A DNA stretch of 64,000 nt from Bog-473 sp963744225 (GTDB lineage Bacteria; Actinomycetota; Acidimicrobiia; Acidimicrobiales; RAAP-2): positions 62,001-126,000 of the forward strand of contig CAVUSV010000002.1 in assembly GCA_963744225.1 (NCBI GenBank), in the 5' to 3' direction. The notes under the pieces were generated by a model, which saw only the letters and a program-made list of their open reading frames with translations, was not told the DNA's origin and made no database searches. The first letter of the stretch is position 1. The number at the start of each line of letters is the position of its first letter. This document shows positions 44,256-52,569 of this stretch, piece after piece. The translations under genes were made by a program, and so were the position numbers.

Positions 44256-45175
44256 GACGATGCCATTCCACAGAAGCCGACCCAACCGACCCGGGCTGCA
44301 CCGATCAGCGGGCCGCGGTCCCCCAAGCCCCCCGGAACCACTTGGGCACCGCGCGCGAAGTCGAGACGGCAGAGCTGGTCCATCTCCGCCTGGGCCGCCC
44401 GGAAGAAAGGGGCGCCGAAGCCGAGCGCAACCGATCCGCTCACCACGGCCAGGGGCAGGTCGAGGAGGTTCACCACAGAGGCGATCGCCCGGCCGACGAG
44501 CGTCCCCGCATACGCAACCATGTCGGCGGGCGCCAGACGGGCCGGCTGGCCCGTGATCGCGGCGAGCGCCGTCCCCGACGCCTCCGCCTCAAGACATCCG
44601 CGGCCGCCGCACCGACACGCGCGTCCGCCGGGAACGACGATGACATGACCGATGTGGCCTGCGTTACCGAGTCGTCCCGACAGCAATCTTCCGTCGAGCA
44701 CGATCCCGCCGCCGACCCCGGTCGACACGACGAGCGCGATGTAGTCCGCGGCGCCGGCGGCCGCACCGACCCAGCCCTCACCCAACGCCAGAGCCTTGGC
44801 GTCGTTGTCGACAAAGGTCGGAAGCCCGGTGAGGCCCGCCAAGCGGGAGCGCAACGGAAAGGATCGCCAGGCGGGGATGTTCAGTGGCGACACCTCTTCT
44901 CCGCCGGGTGTCATCGGGCCGCCACACCCTGCGCCGCAGACGACGATGCGGTCTTTCCCGCGCGCGGCCGCCGTGACACCCTGCACTAACCCGGCCAAGT
45001 CGTTCCAGAGTTCCTGGGCGTCGCCTCGAGACGGCTGCGACGCAGTCCTCGGACCCGGTTCGAACGAGGCCCGAGTGGGGAGCATCGCCCGTTCGACCAG
45101 GGAACCCTCCGGGGAGACGAGGCCCGCAGCCATCTTGGTCCCGCCGATATCCACGGCAAGGGCGAGGTCGGTCAC
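44252..45175 (-). CDS. ROK-family sugar kinase (glucokinase-like)
   Basis: 307 residues. ATP-binding ALAVDIGGTKMAAGLV (6-21), sugar-binding VDNDAKALALGE, and the zinc signature GHVIVVPGGRACRCGGRGCLEAEASG, typical of ROK kinases. VVSTGVGGGIVLDGRLL is the second phosphate motif. Ends overlap the small downstream gene by GTGA. It could be a glucokinase or a related hexosamine kinase; ROK repressors would have a helix-turn-helix N-terminus, which is absent here. Confidence 0.88.
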   Translation of the reverse strand: MTDLALAVDIGGTKMAAGLVSPEGSLVERAMLPTRASFEPGPRTASQPSRGDAQELWNDLAGLVQGVTAAARGKDRIVVCGAGCGGPMTPGGEEVSPLNIPAWRSFPLRSRLAGLTGLPTFVDNDAKALALGEGWVGAAAGAADYIALVVSTGVGGGIVLDGRLLSGRLGNAGHIGHVIVVPGGRACRCGGRGCLEAEASGTALAAITGQPARLAPADMVAYAGTLVGRAIASVVNLLDLPLAVVSGSVALGFGAPFFRAAQAEMDQLCRLDFARGAQVVPGGLGDRGPLIGAARVGWVGFCGMASS

Positions 45176-45259
45176 GACACCAGCGCTACCACGGTCTGGA
45201 CAATGAGGGCGGTGAGGCGTCTGGGCTCAGCGGGGTGGTGGTCTGGCCCCGCGCGGCGG

Positions 45260-45661
45260 TCAGCCTTCTCGCCGGTGGAAGCGGGAGCGGAACCAGTCGC
45301 GGGCCTCGCTCACCGCGCCCTCGATCCCGTTCGATGCACCACTCGGTTTCGACTCCCCGTCCTTCGTTCGCGTCAGGTCGTGCCAGCCCGCCCGGCCCAT
45401 GCGCCGCAGGTTCCGTTCGAACCAGACTGCGGAGGCAAACATGACGACGACGCCGACGAAGCCCGCGATGACCGACTTGCTGTAGAAGGCGACGAGAATG
45501 ACGACGCCCAGAACGAACGTCACGGCGGCCCACTTGCAATAGCGGCCCGCGTGGCGGTACACGGTCTCCGACCGCACGCGCTCTGCGAACTCGGGGTCCT
45601 GGCGGACCAACGATTCTTCGAGCTCGGCCAGAATTCGCTGTTCGTGGTCGGAAAGCGGCAC
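45260..45661 (-). CDS. DUF3040 membrane protein
   Basis: 133 residues from GTG at 45661. The start is supported by the family N-terminus MPLSDHEQRILAELEESLV, and the frame is open upstream without similar sequence. Two membrane segments follow (YCKWAAVTFVLGVVILVAFY, SVIAGFVGVVVMFASAVWF). The tail is charged (RRMGRAGWHDLTRTK). DUF3040 is a common actinobacterial family of unknown role, frequently near division and cell-wall genes. No targeting signal besides the membrane segments. Confidence 0.87.
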   Translation of the reverse strand: MPLSDHEQRILAELEESLVRQDPEFAERVRSETVYRHAGRYCKWAAVTFVLGVVILVAFYSKSVIAGFVGVVVMFASAVWFERNLRRMGRAGWHDLTRTKDGESKPSGASNGIEGAVSEARDWFRSRFHRREG

Positions 45662-45912
45662 TACCACCTGCCCCCTGGGATCTCCACATCCATTTCCGCC
45701 CCATGTTTGCACGCCGGGACGGCGCGGACAACGAGATTGTCGGCCGCCCTGCGTGCCCACCTCGGGTTCTCCACCGCCGCTCAGCTTAGAACCCGGAGGG
45801 ACAGGTCGGAACGCGGCAGGGGCTCCGAACCGCACCCCTTGGGGCCGGCTCAGGCTTCCCACGTGGGCGTCTGGCGCCCCCGCCGGGATGTGCCGCTCCG
45901 TTCCCCGGGCCG

Positions 45913-46200
45913 CTACTCCTTGGGCCTGCGGCGCATGATCAGGGCAGTGATCAGCGACCCGAGGAGCCCCGAGATGACGATGACGAGGATCAACGGCGCC
46001 TGGCGGTTGAAGACCCAGAAATCGATCTGGACACGCCGCAGGTTGGCCAGCGCAAACCAGACCAGCAGGACGACGGCCGCGCCCACCCCGACCAGCGTGG
46101 CTTGATGCCGGCGGTCGACCCTCCGCTCACCATCGCCGCCTGACTCCACGGGATGGGAATCCGAATGCACGGGGCGCTTCGCCACACCGCCATTCTGCAT
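45913..46200 (-). CDS. LapA-domain membrane protein (DUF1049)
   Basis: About 95 residues from ATG at 46200. The N-terminal half is charged and cytoplasmic; two hydrophobic segments follow: ATLVGVGAAVVLLVWFALAN and LILVIVISGLLGSLITALIM, joined by RRVQIDFWVFNRQAP, the LapA signature. It is a small inner-membrane protein family of unknown detail, known in E. coli for lipopolysaccharide assembly but found widely in bacteria lacking LPS. The start is uncertain by ten residues. Confidence 0.82.
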   Translation of the reverse strand: MQNGGVAKRPVHSDSHPVESGGDGERRVDRRHQATLVGVGAAVVLLVWFALANLRRVQIDFWVFNRQAPLILVIVISGLLGSLITALIMRRRPKE

Positions 46201-46352
46201 CGCCCGGGTCCCCTGGCCGCGGCAGCGCATCGAGCCGGGGCACCAGGCCCGTGGACGCCCGGCCCCTCAATACCGCCAGGGCGCCCAGCCCCACACCTCC
46301 AGCCCGGCCCCACACCTCCAGCTGCTATGAGAGGGGTGCCAGAAGGAGGGTC

Positions 46353-47915
46353 ATGACCACGAGCGAGATACTCACCGGCGCCCGCACCATGTGGGACCTC
46401 GTCGACCGGCGCGCCGCAGCATCCCCGGACCACCCCATGCTGATCGCCGCGGACGGCGAGACGGTCTCCTTCGGCCAGTTCCGTGACCGGGCCGAACGGG
46501 TCGCCGCCGCCCTCCACGGCATGGGCGTCACCACCGGCTCGGTCGTCTCGTGGCAGCTCCCGACCCGCATCGACACCGTCGTCCTCTCCATCGCCCTGTC
46601 CCGGCTCGGCGCCGTCCAGAACCCGATCATCCACCTCTACCGCGAGCGCGAGGTCGGGTTCGCGCTGCGCCAGACCCGCGCCTCCCTCTTCGTGATCCCC
46701 GGCACCTGGCGCGACACCGATTTCCGCGCCATCGCCGAGCGTGCCCTCGCCGGTGCACCCGCGCCGCCGACCATCCTCGCCACATCCGACGGACTTCCGG
46801 AAGCCGACCCCGGACTTCTGCCGCCACCGCCACCGGGGACCGCACCGGAGGATGCCCCGATCCGCTGGATCTACTACACCTCGGGCTCAACGGCCGACCC
46901 CAAGGGCGTGCAGCACACCGACCAGACGCTGATCGCCGGTGGCTGGGGTCTCGCTCGTGCCCTCGACATGGGCCCCGACGATGTCGGCTCCATGGCCTTC
47001 CCCTTCGCCCACATCGCCGGCCCCGACTATCTGGTGACAATGCTGTCCATCGGGTTTCCCGCCATCCTCGTCGAGGCGTTCTCGGCACCGGACGTCTTGC
47101 CCATCTTCCGCAAGTACGGGGCCACCATGGTTGGCGGGAGCACCGCGTTCTACGTGGCATACCTCGCGGAACAGCGCAAGGCGCCGACGGACCCAATCCT
47201 CCCGGCCTTGCGCGTCATGACCGGGGGCGGAGCGGCCAAGCCCCCCGAGATCCACTACGAAGTGCGCGACGAGATCGGCGGGCGAGGCGTCGTGCACGGC
47301 TACGGCATGACCGAGGTGCCAATGATCTCGAACGGATCGCCGCACGACACCGACGAGCAGCTGGCGAACACCGACGGCCGGCCGGTGGAGGGCGCCGCGG
47401 TCCGCATCGTGGCCCTCGACGGCCGGCCGGCGGGGCCCGACGAGGAGGGAGAGGTCCGGGTGCGGGGCCCGATGGTCTTCCACGGTTACACCGATCCCGC
47501 GCTGAACCAGGATGCTTTCGACGAGGACGGCTACTTCCGAACCGGTGACCTGGGCCGGCTGCGGGCCGACGGGCACCTGACACTGACCGGCCGCTTGAAG
47601 GACGTGATCGTCCGCAAAGGGGAAAACATCAGCGCGAAGGAGATCGAGGATCTGCTCTACACCCACCCCAAGGTCATCGAGGTTGCCGTCGTGGGTCTGC
47701 CCGACCCGGAGCGAGGCGAGCGCGTCTGCGCCGTGGTGCAGCTGGCCGAGGACGCCGAAGGGCTCGAGCTCGCCGAGGTCGCGGCCTTCTGTCGCGCTGC
47801 GGGCCTGATGACGCAGAAGATCCCCGAGCAGCTCGAGGTCCGCACCGACTGGCCGCGGGCGGGCACGGGCAAGATCGTCAAGAAATCCCTGCGCGAGGAG
47901 TACGCGCCGGAGTGA
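46353..47915 (+). CDS. Acyl-CoA synthetase (AMP-forming), cyclohexanecarboxylate/fatty-acid type
   Basis: 520 residues. ATG at 46353 has GGAGGG upstream; the longer ORF begins at 46251. ANL-family motifs: WIYYTSGSTADPKGVQH (ATP loop), FPFAHIAGPDYLVTM, HGYGMTEVPM, GYFRTGDLGRLRADG, LTGRLKDVIVRKGENISAKEIEDLL, and C-terminal AGTGKIVKKSLREEYA with the catalytic Lys. It resembles medium-chain or cyclohexanecarboxylate-type CoA ligases. Substrate unknown. The stop overlaps the next gene by ATGA-type contact. Confidence 0.87.
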   Translation: MTTSEILTGARTMWDLVDRRAAASPDHPMLIAADGETVSFGQFRDRAERVAAALHGMGVTTGSVVSWQLPTRIDTVVLSIALSRLGAVQNPIIHLYREREVGFALRQTRASLFVIPGTWRDTDFRAIAERALAGAPAPPTILATSDGLPEADPGLLPPPPPGTAPEDAPIRWIYYTSGSTADPKGVQHTDQTLIAGGWGLARALDMGPDDVGSMAFPFAHIAGPDYLVTMLSIGFPAILVEAFSAPDVLPIFRKYGATMVGGSTAFYVAYLAEQRKAPTDPILPALRVMTGGGAAKPPEIHYEVRDEIGGRGVVHGYGMTEVPMISNGSPHDTDEQLANTDGRPVEGAAVRIVALDGRPAGPDEEGEVRVRGPMVFHGYTDPALNQDAFDEDGYFRTGDLGRLRADGHLTLTGRLKDVIVRKGENISAKEIEDLLYTHPKVIEVAVVGLPDPERGERVCAVVQLAEDAEGLELAEVAAFCRAAGLMTQKIPEQLEVRTDWPRAGTGKIVKKSLREEYAPE

Positions 47916-48478
47916 GCCGGCCCATACCAGCCTCGTCGCGCCGCCTGGTGCCACCGGCGCCGATCGGCGACCGCCCCTACCGCATCGTCTTCGTGTGCAC
48001 GGGGAACATCTGTCGCTCACCCATCGCCGAAGTCGTCACCCGCACGCTGGCCCGGTCCACCGAACTCGGCGACGGCACCCTCCTCGGCGACCACCTCGAC
48101 CTGCGCAGCGCCGGCACTGGTCCGTGGCACGAGGGCGAACCGATGCACGAATTGGCGGCGGCGACGCTGGCCCGGGCGGGATATCCCGATCACCGGCACG
48201 TCGCGCACCAGTTCATGTCCGCGCAGCTCAGACAGTTCGACCTCGTCGTTGCCCTCGACCGCCGCCATCAACAGACGCTGCGCAGCCTCGGCGCCGACCC
48301 GGACCGACTCGTCCTTCTCAGGGCCTTCGACGCCGCCTCGGGAGCCGCCGCCGACGTACCCGATCCCTATTACGGCGACGACGCCACCTTCGACGAGTGC
48401 CGCGACATGATCGAGGCAGCCTGCTCGGGCCTGGTGGCCTCGCTGGCGACCCATTGGGCCAGCTTCTGGGCCGCCTGA
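47912..48478 (+). CDS. Low-molecular-weight protein-tyrosine phosphatase-like
   Basis: 188 residues. The P-loop IVFVCTGNICRSP has Cys29 and Arg35 in the CX5R arrangement followed by Ser36; general acid Asp in DPYYGDDATF. About 22 extra residues precede the fold. Active-site residues are intact, so it is probably a phosphatase acting on phosphotyrosine or phosphoarginine. GTG at 47912 overlaps the acyl-CoA ligase stop by 4 bp, suggesting co-translation. The role of this pairing is unknown. Confidence 0.9.
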   Translation: MSRPIPASSRRLVPPAPIGDRPYRIVFVCTGNICRSPIAEVVTRTLARSTELGDGTLLGDHLDLRSAGTGPWHEGEPMHELAAATLARAGYPDHRHVAHQFMSAQLRQFDLVVALDRRHQQTLRSLGADPDRLVLLRAFDAASGAAADVPDPYYGDDATFDECRDMIEAACSGLVASLATHWASFWAA

Positions 48479-48553
48479 GCCTTCGCATCGGCCACGCGAA
48501 ACGGCTGGTCAGCGAGCCTCCCGCTGGGGTTCACCTGGCAACCGTGTGTCATA

Positions 48554-49963
48554 GTGCCCGGCGTGGTCTCACGGAAGGTCATGCGGCGACGACGCCAGTT
48601 CGCCCTCGGAGGGGCGCTCCTCCTCCTGCTCCTGATCTACTTCGCGTTCATCTCGGGTGGCTCGGGTAAGACACCTGCCTCCTCCTCTTCGACGTCGTCG
48701 ACGCAGCCCAGAAGCGCGACCGTGGCCGCCCAGCACTTCCCCCAGCACTCGCCCCTCAACCCCGATTGGAAGGGCAACGGCCGTCCCGTGACGTTGGGCT
48801 TCGGCGGTGACGTGCACTTCGAAGGCACGGTGGGCGCGAACCTCGCCACGAGTCCCTCGACGGCCCTCGGGACGACCATCCCGCAGCTGTTCTCGGGAGC
48901 CCAGGTCAGCATGGTGAACCTGGAGACCGTGGTGACCAATACCACCTGCCCGGAGCCGCAATCGAAGCCCTACATCTTCGACGCCCCGCCGGCGGCCTTC
49001 ACGGCGCTCAAGAGCGCCAGCATCTCGCTGGCAATCGAGGCCAACGACCATGGCATGGACTGCGGCCCGCAGGGACTGTCGCAGAACCTGAACCTCGCGT
49101 CCCAGGCCAGTTATCCGATCATCGGGATCGGGAACAACGCTACCCAGGCCTTCACGCCGTACCGGATCACCGTCGCCGGGCAGAGGATCGCGATCATCTC
49201 GGCGACGCAGCTGATTGCCGACAACCTCGTCAGTACCTGGACGGCGTCAGCGACCCAACCAGGGGTGGCATCCGCCATCGATCCGACCGCGCTCGTCCGG
49301 GAGGTGCAGCAGGTGCGCCGCACCGCGGACACGGTCATCGTCTACGTGCACTGGGGAACCGAGGCGCAGGCGTGTCCGAATCCCCAGCAGGAGCCACTTG
49401 CCCAGCAGCTGGTCAACGCCGGCGCCGACGTCGTCATCGGCGCGGATGCCCACGTCCTGCTCGGGGGAGGCTTCCTCGGGAGTGCGTACGTCGACTACGG
49501 CCTCGGCAACTTCGCCTTCTACGACAGCAACCCGCCCGAGACCAATAGTGGTTCGCTCGTCATCAGCGCCGTGGGTCGCCACATCACTGGGGTCGTGTGG
49601 CGCCCCGCCACCATCGTGGCCGGCCTCCCGCAACCGCTCACCGGCGCGCCGGCGGCCGCGGCGATCCAGAGCTGGAATGCGGCGCGCAGCTGCACCAACC
49701 TGGCGACCACCCCCTCGACCACGCTCACGACCCTGCGGGGCGAGACGGTGCCTTTTGTTGCCCCGCCGGCAAGCGCCACCACCACCACGACGACACCGCC
49801 GGCGTCGACGAACGGCGGAGCCACCACGACGACGACCACGTCCGCCGGATCTTCCTCGGGGACCGGTTCTGGCGGCGTCACCACCACGACGGCGGCGGCG
49901 GCCACCACCACGACGGCACCCCGAGCGACGACGACCTCGCCGACCAACAACGCGGGCGGCTGA
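48554..49963 (+). CDS. CapA-family metallophosphoesterase-like membrane protein
   Basis: 469 residues. N-terminal membrane anchor FALGGALLLLLLIYFAFI (16-33), then a CapA/poly-gamma-glutamate-synthesis-type domain: VTLGFGGDVHFEGTVG, NLETVVTN, LAIEANDHGMDC, YVHWGTEAQACPNPQQ, GADVVIGADAHVLLGG and YVDYGLGNFAFYD carry the metal-binding Asp and His. The last 70 residues are Thr/Ala/Ser-rich, low complexity, and look like an extracytoplasmic stalk. GTG 48554 and 48563 are alternative starts. It is expected to face the cell exterior. Linked to capsule or wall polymer metabolism by family only. Confidence 0.82.
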   Translation: MPGVVSRKVMRRRRQFALGGALLLLLLIYFAFISGGSGKTPASSSSTSSTQPRSATVAAQHFPQHSPLNPDWKGNGRPVTLGFGGDVHFEGTVGANLATSPSTALGTTIPQLFSGAQVSMVNLETVVTNTTCPEPQSKPYIFDAPPAAFTALKSASISLAIEANDHGMDCGPQGLSQNLNLASQASYPIIGIGNNATQAFTPYRITVAGQRIAIISATQLIADNLVSTWTASATQPGVASAIDPTALVREVQQVRRTADTVIVYVHWGTEAQACPNPQQEPLAQQLVNAGADVVIGADAHVLLGGGFLGSAYVDYGLGNFAFYDSNPPETNSGSLVISAVGRHITGVVWRPATIVAGLPQPLTGAPAAAAIQSWNAARSCTNLATTPSTTLTTLRGETVPFVAPPASATTTTTTPPASTNGGATTTTTTSAGSSSGTGSGGVTTTTAAAATTTTAPRATTTSPTNNAGG

Positions 49964-49976
49964 CCGCCCGCGTTCG

Positions 49977-50552
49977 TCAACGCACGGAGGCAAACGTCGG
50001 CGCGCCGTCCTCGAGGGCCACCCGGGCGGCCCGAGCCGTGAAACTCACCGCGTGATACCACCCGCAGAGCATGAGCAGGTCGAGGAGCTGTTCGTCGTCG
50101 AACTCCTCGTGCAGCTCGCTCCAGAGCGCGTCGCCGATGTCGGCCGACCCATGGAGCTCGTCGACAAGGCGGATCAGCAGGCGATCACGCTGGTCCGGCC
50201 AGCAGGGGTCAGAGGGACCGCCGTGCGTCAGCGACGTCACCTGGGCCCGGTCCAACCCGGCCCGCTCTGCAAAGAAGGCGACGTGGACACCCCACTCGTA
50301 CTCGCAGCCACAGCGGGCGCACGTCCGGTCGATCACGATCTCCCTGTCGCGCGTCCCGACGGAGAGCGAGCGGCTCAGCTGGTGTCGCCCCCAAGGCTGC
50401 ATTGCCTCGGTCATGGGCAGATTCCGAACGAAGGTCCGGAAGAGGGCGATCGGCGGGACCCCCTTTGGCATCATGGAGCGCAACTGCTCCCCGACCGCGG
50501 GTTCAAACGGCGGCTCGACCGGTGCAATGCGTTGACTCGGGACCATTGCCAT
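49977..50552 (-). CDS. Carboxymuconolactone decarboxylase-family protein (CMD)
   Basis: 191 residues from ATG at 50552, chosen because GGAGG lies 8 bases upstream; other ATG and GTG codons lie just before. AhpD-like helices with the CMD signature CARCGCEYEWGVHVAFFAERAG, which contains the CxxC and the later His. YEWGVHVAF is typical of the branch called CMD/AhpD-like. It is divergent from the HxlR regulator; such pairs usually form a repressor-target unit for quinone, electrophile or peroxide stress. Substrate unknown. Confidence 0.88.
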   Translation of the reverse strand: MAMVPSQRIAPVEPPFEPAVGEQLRSMMPKGVPPIALFRTFVRNLPMTEAMQPWGRHQLSRSLSVGTRDREIVIDRTCARCGCEYEWGVHVAFFAERAGLDRAQVTSLTHGGPSDPCWPDQRDRLLIRLVDELHGSADIGDALWSELHEEFDDEQLLDLLMLCGWYHAVSFTARAARVALEDGAPTFASVR

Positions 50553-50568
50553 TGCCATCACCTCCACG

Positions 50569-50614
50569 GTTTCGATATCCGAAACGCTCGAACCTGTACC
50601 ATAGCGTTTCGGAT
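50569..50614. promoter_or_regulatory. Nested palindromes between CMD gene and HxlR regulator
   Basis: ATCCGAAACGCT (50577-50588) and AGCGTTTCGGAT (50603-50614) are a perfect 12-bp inverted repeat around a 14-base centre. A second, overlapping perfect dyad GTTTCG-ATATC-CGAAAC lies at 50569-50585. The 14-base centre CGAACCTGTACCAT contains a possible -10 element (TACCAT). This is the likely HxlR operator controlling both genes. Confidence 0.75.
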
Positions 50615-50639
50615 TCAGAACAGCACGACACCGTTCCCC

Positions 50640-50987
50640 ATGACGCCCGCTCCCACCCCACCGCTCCCGGGCCGCCCCGTCCGGGGCTCGGCCTCGGGGC
50701 GACCCCTCATGGCCGCTCTCGACTTGTTGGGCCGCCGGTGGACGCTCCGCATCCTCTGGGAGCTCAGAGAGGGAGGCCTGGGAGCCCGAGCCCTCCGCGC
50801 TCGCTGCGACGACATGTCGTCCAGCGTGCTCTACGAGCGGCTCGGTGACCTCCGCACTGCGGGGCTTATCGAACAGGCGGAGGACGACGGGACCTATGCC
50901 CTGACCGCCCGTGGCCGCGAGCTCGGCAACGCCATCGCCCCTCTGCAGCGATGGTCGGAGCGCTGGGCGTCCGGCCGCGAGATCTAG
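50640..50987 (+). CDS. HxlR-family transcriptional regulator
   Basis: 115 residues. Winged helix of the HxlR type: LMAALDLLGRRWTLRILWEL (24-43), GGLGARALRARCDDMSSSVL, YERLGDLRTAGLIEQAEDDG, YALTARGRELGNAIAPLQRW. No Cys is in the redox position of HypR or QorR near the N-terminus, so activation is not by a simple thiol of that kind, although Cys61 is present. The long frame upstream is antisense to other genes. Divergent from CMD gene with a large palindrome between. Confidence 0.88.
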   Translation: MTPAPTPPLPGRPVRGSASGRPLMAALDLLGRRWTLRILWELREGGLGARALRARCDDMSSSVLYERLGDLRTAGLIEQAEDDGTYALTARGRELGNAIAPLQRWSERWASGREI

Positions 50988-51023
50988 TCGCCGCCCCGGG
51001 CCCGTCCCCGGCAGACCACCGCG

Positions 51024-52448
51024 TCAGGGCACGTCGATCTTGGACCAGGTGTGCGGCTGCTCCTCGAAGGCGTCCTCCCCCGGTATGCGCCGGTAGCGGA
51101 AGCGGATCTCCTCCAGGTCATTCGGCTCGGCCACCGTCTCCTCGGACAGCCGGAGCACCATGTCCGCCTGGCGCCGGAGCACGATCCGCTGCTCGGCCGT
51201 CGTCGTGTCGAGCATGATGGAACCGAGCGAGTCGATGAGCCGGATGAGCACCGCCGGCATCCCATGAGACGACTGGCGAATCTTGTCGAACGCCCGATTG
51301 ACCATGCGAGCGTACGAGGGGTCGAACTCAATGAGGCGCACGTCTCCGGACGCGTCGCGGTAGACCCCCTCGTCGAGCACCCGGCCCGACACCCGACTGA
51401 GCCCCGCTGATAGCCAGTCAATACACGTCAGGGCGGTGAAGGTGTCGTTCACGGCCGCCGAGAGCGCACGGATGCCGATCTCGACGAGCTGGTCGATGGC
51501 GAACACCGGGTCTTGCACGAGCGTGCGGTGTGGCCCAGTCACATGTGCCTTGGACAGTGCCAAGGCGACTTCAGGCGCCGCGCCCCTCGGCCAGACCATG
51601 GCCAGCGGTCGTCCGGTGGCCAGAAAGTGGCCCGGCCGATGCTCCAAACGGATCACCGAGTCGGTTCGGGTGGCGATGCCGATCAGCTGGGAGTAGCCGA
51701 CGTACTGGATATAGCCGCTCACCTGTGAGGGGACGACCGCCCCGCGCTCCTCAATGAGCGTGAGCAGTTCGGGAACAGATTTGCCCCTCTCGAGCGGCGC
51801 CGGAGACTCGCCCACAGCTCCGATCCGGTCGGGGAACTCGGCATCGATCGACTCCATCAGGTCTTCGGCGATCCCCGCGATCACCTCCGGCAGCTGAATC
51901 GACTTGGCGATGTGATGGATGAAGTAGATGAGGATGCCCAGGTCGACGAGCATGAGCGCCTCGGCCACCGAGGTGGACAGGTAGGGGACGAACCCACTGC
52001 TCACACTGCTGATGGAGCCCAGCGCCAACACCGAGTAGACGAAGGTGCCGACGAACACACCCAGCGTCACCTGGTTGCCGATGTCGCGGACGAAGTTCCG
52101 CATCATGCGGGGGCCGAACTGCTGCGACGCCAGCGTCAGCGCCAGGATCGTGATGGAGAAGACCACGCCGACGACCGTGATGATGGCGGCCGCGATGGCG
52201 ATGAGGACCTGACGCTCCGCGTCGGCATTGCCGGTGTGGATCCAGGTCGGGAGCGTGATGTGATGGTGGTACGCGGCGATGTCGATCTCGAACGTCACGA
52301 TGAACAGCAAGGCCGAGACCACGATCAGGATGCTCGGGACGACCCACAAGGTCGTCCGGAGCTCCTCCCAGCGCCAGCTCGGCAACTGCCGCCGGTCCTT
52401 GGTGACGCGTGCGGGCTGTGGGGCGACCACCTCGTCGAGATCGGTCAT
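51024..52448 (-). CDS. DUF2254 integral membrane protein
   Basis: 474 residues. N-terminal half has four hydrophobic segments: LWVVPSILIVVSALLFIVTF (34-53), LIAIAAAIITVVGVVFSIT, LGVFVGTFVYSVLALGSIS and AEALMLVDLGILIYFIHHI. The DUF2254 signature RQVLIAIAAAIITVVGVVFS and TLASQQFGPRMMRNFVRD is present. The C-terminal half (GRPLAMVWPRG, TLVQDPVFAIDQLVEIGIRAL, NDTFTALTCIDWL) is cytoplasmic. Function unknown; family members are predicted membrane proteins of several phyla. Confidence 0.88.
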   Translation of the reverse strand: MTDLDEVVAPQPARVTKDRRQLPSWRWEELRTTLWVVPSILIVVSALLFIVTFEIDIAAYHHHITLPTWIHTGNADAERQVLIAIAAAIITVVGVVFSITILALTLASQQFGPRMMRNFVRDIGNQVTLGVFVGTFVYSVLALGSISSVSSGFVPYLSTSVAEALMLVDLGILIYFIHHIAKSIQLPEVIAGIAEDLMESIDAEFPDRIGAVGESPAPLERGKSVPELLTLIEERGAVVPSQVSGYIQYVGYSQLIGIATRTDSVIRLEHRPGHFLATGRPLAMVWPRGAAPEVALALSKAHVTGPHRTLVQDPVFAIDQLVEIGIRALSAAVNDTFTALTCIDWLSAGLSRVSGRVLDEGVYRDASGDVRLIEFDPSYARMVNRAFDKIRQSSHGMPAVLIRLIDSLGSIMLDTTTAEQRIVLRRQADMVLRLSEETVAEPNDLEEIRFRYRRIPGEDAFEEQPHTWSKIDVP

Positions 52449-52569
52449 GTGAGGGCGGCGTCCGTCATCGGGGTCGTGTCACTCGTCGCCGACCAGTCTT
52501 CCCGGCACTCCGCACAACAGTGTGCCACCAGATTAATCGTTGTTCCGCCCGCTTCTCTCCCCGGTCGCG

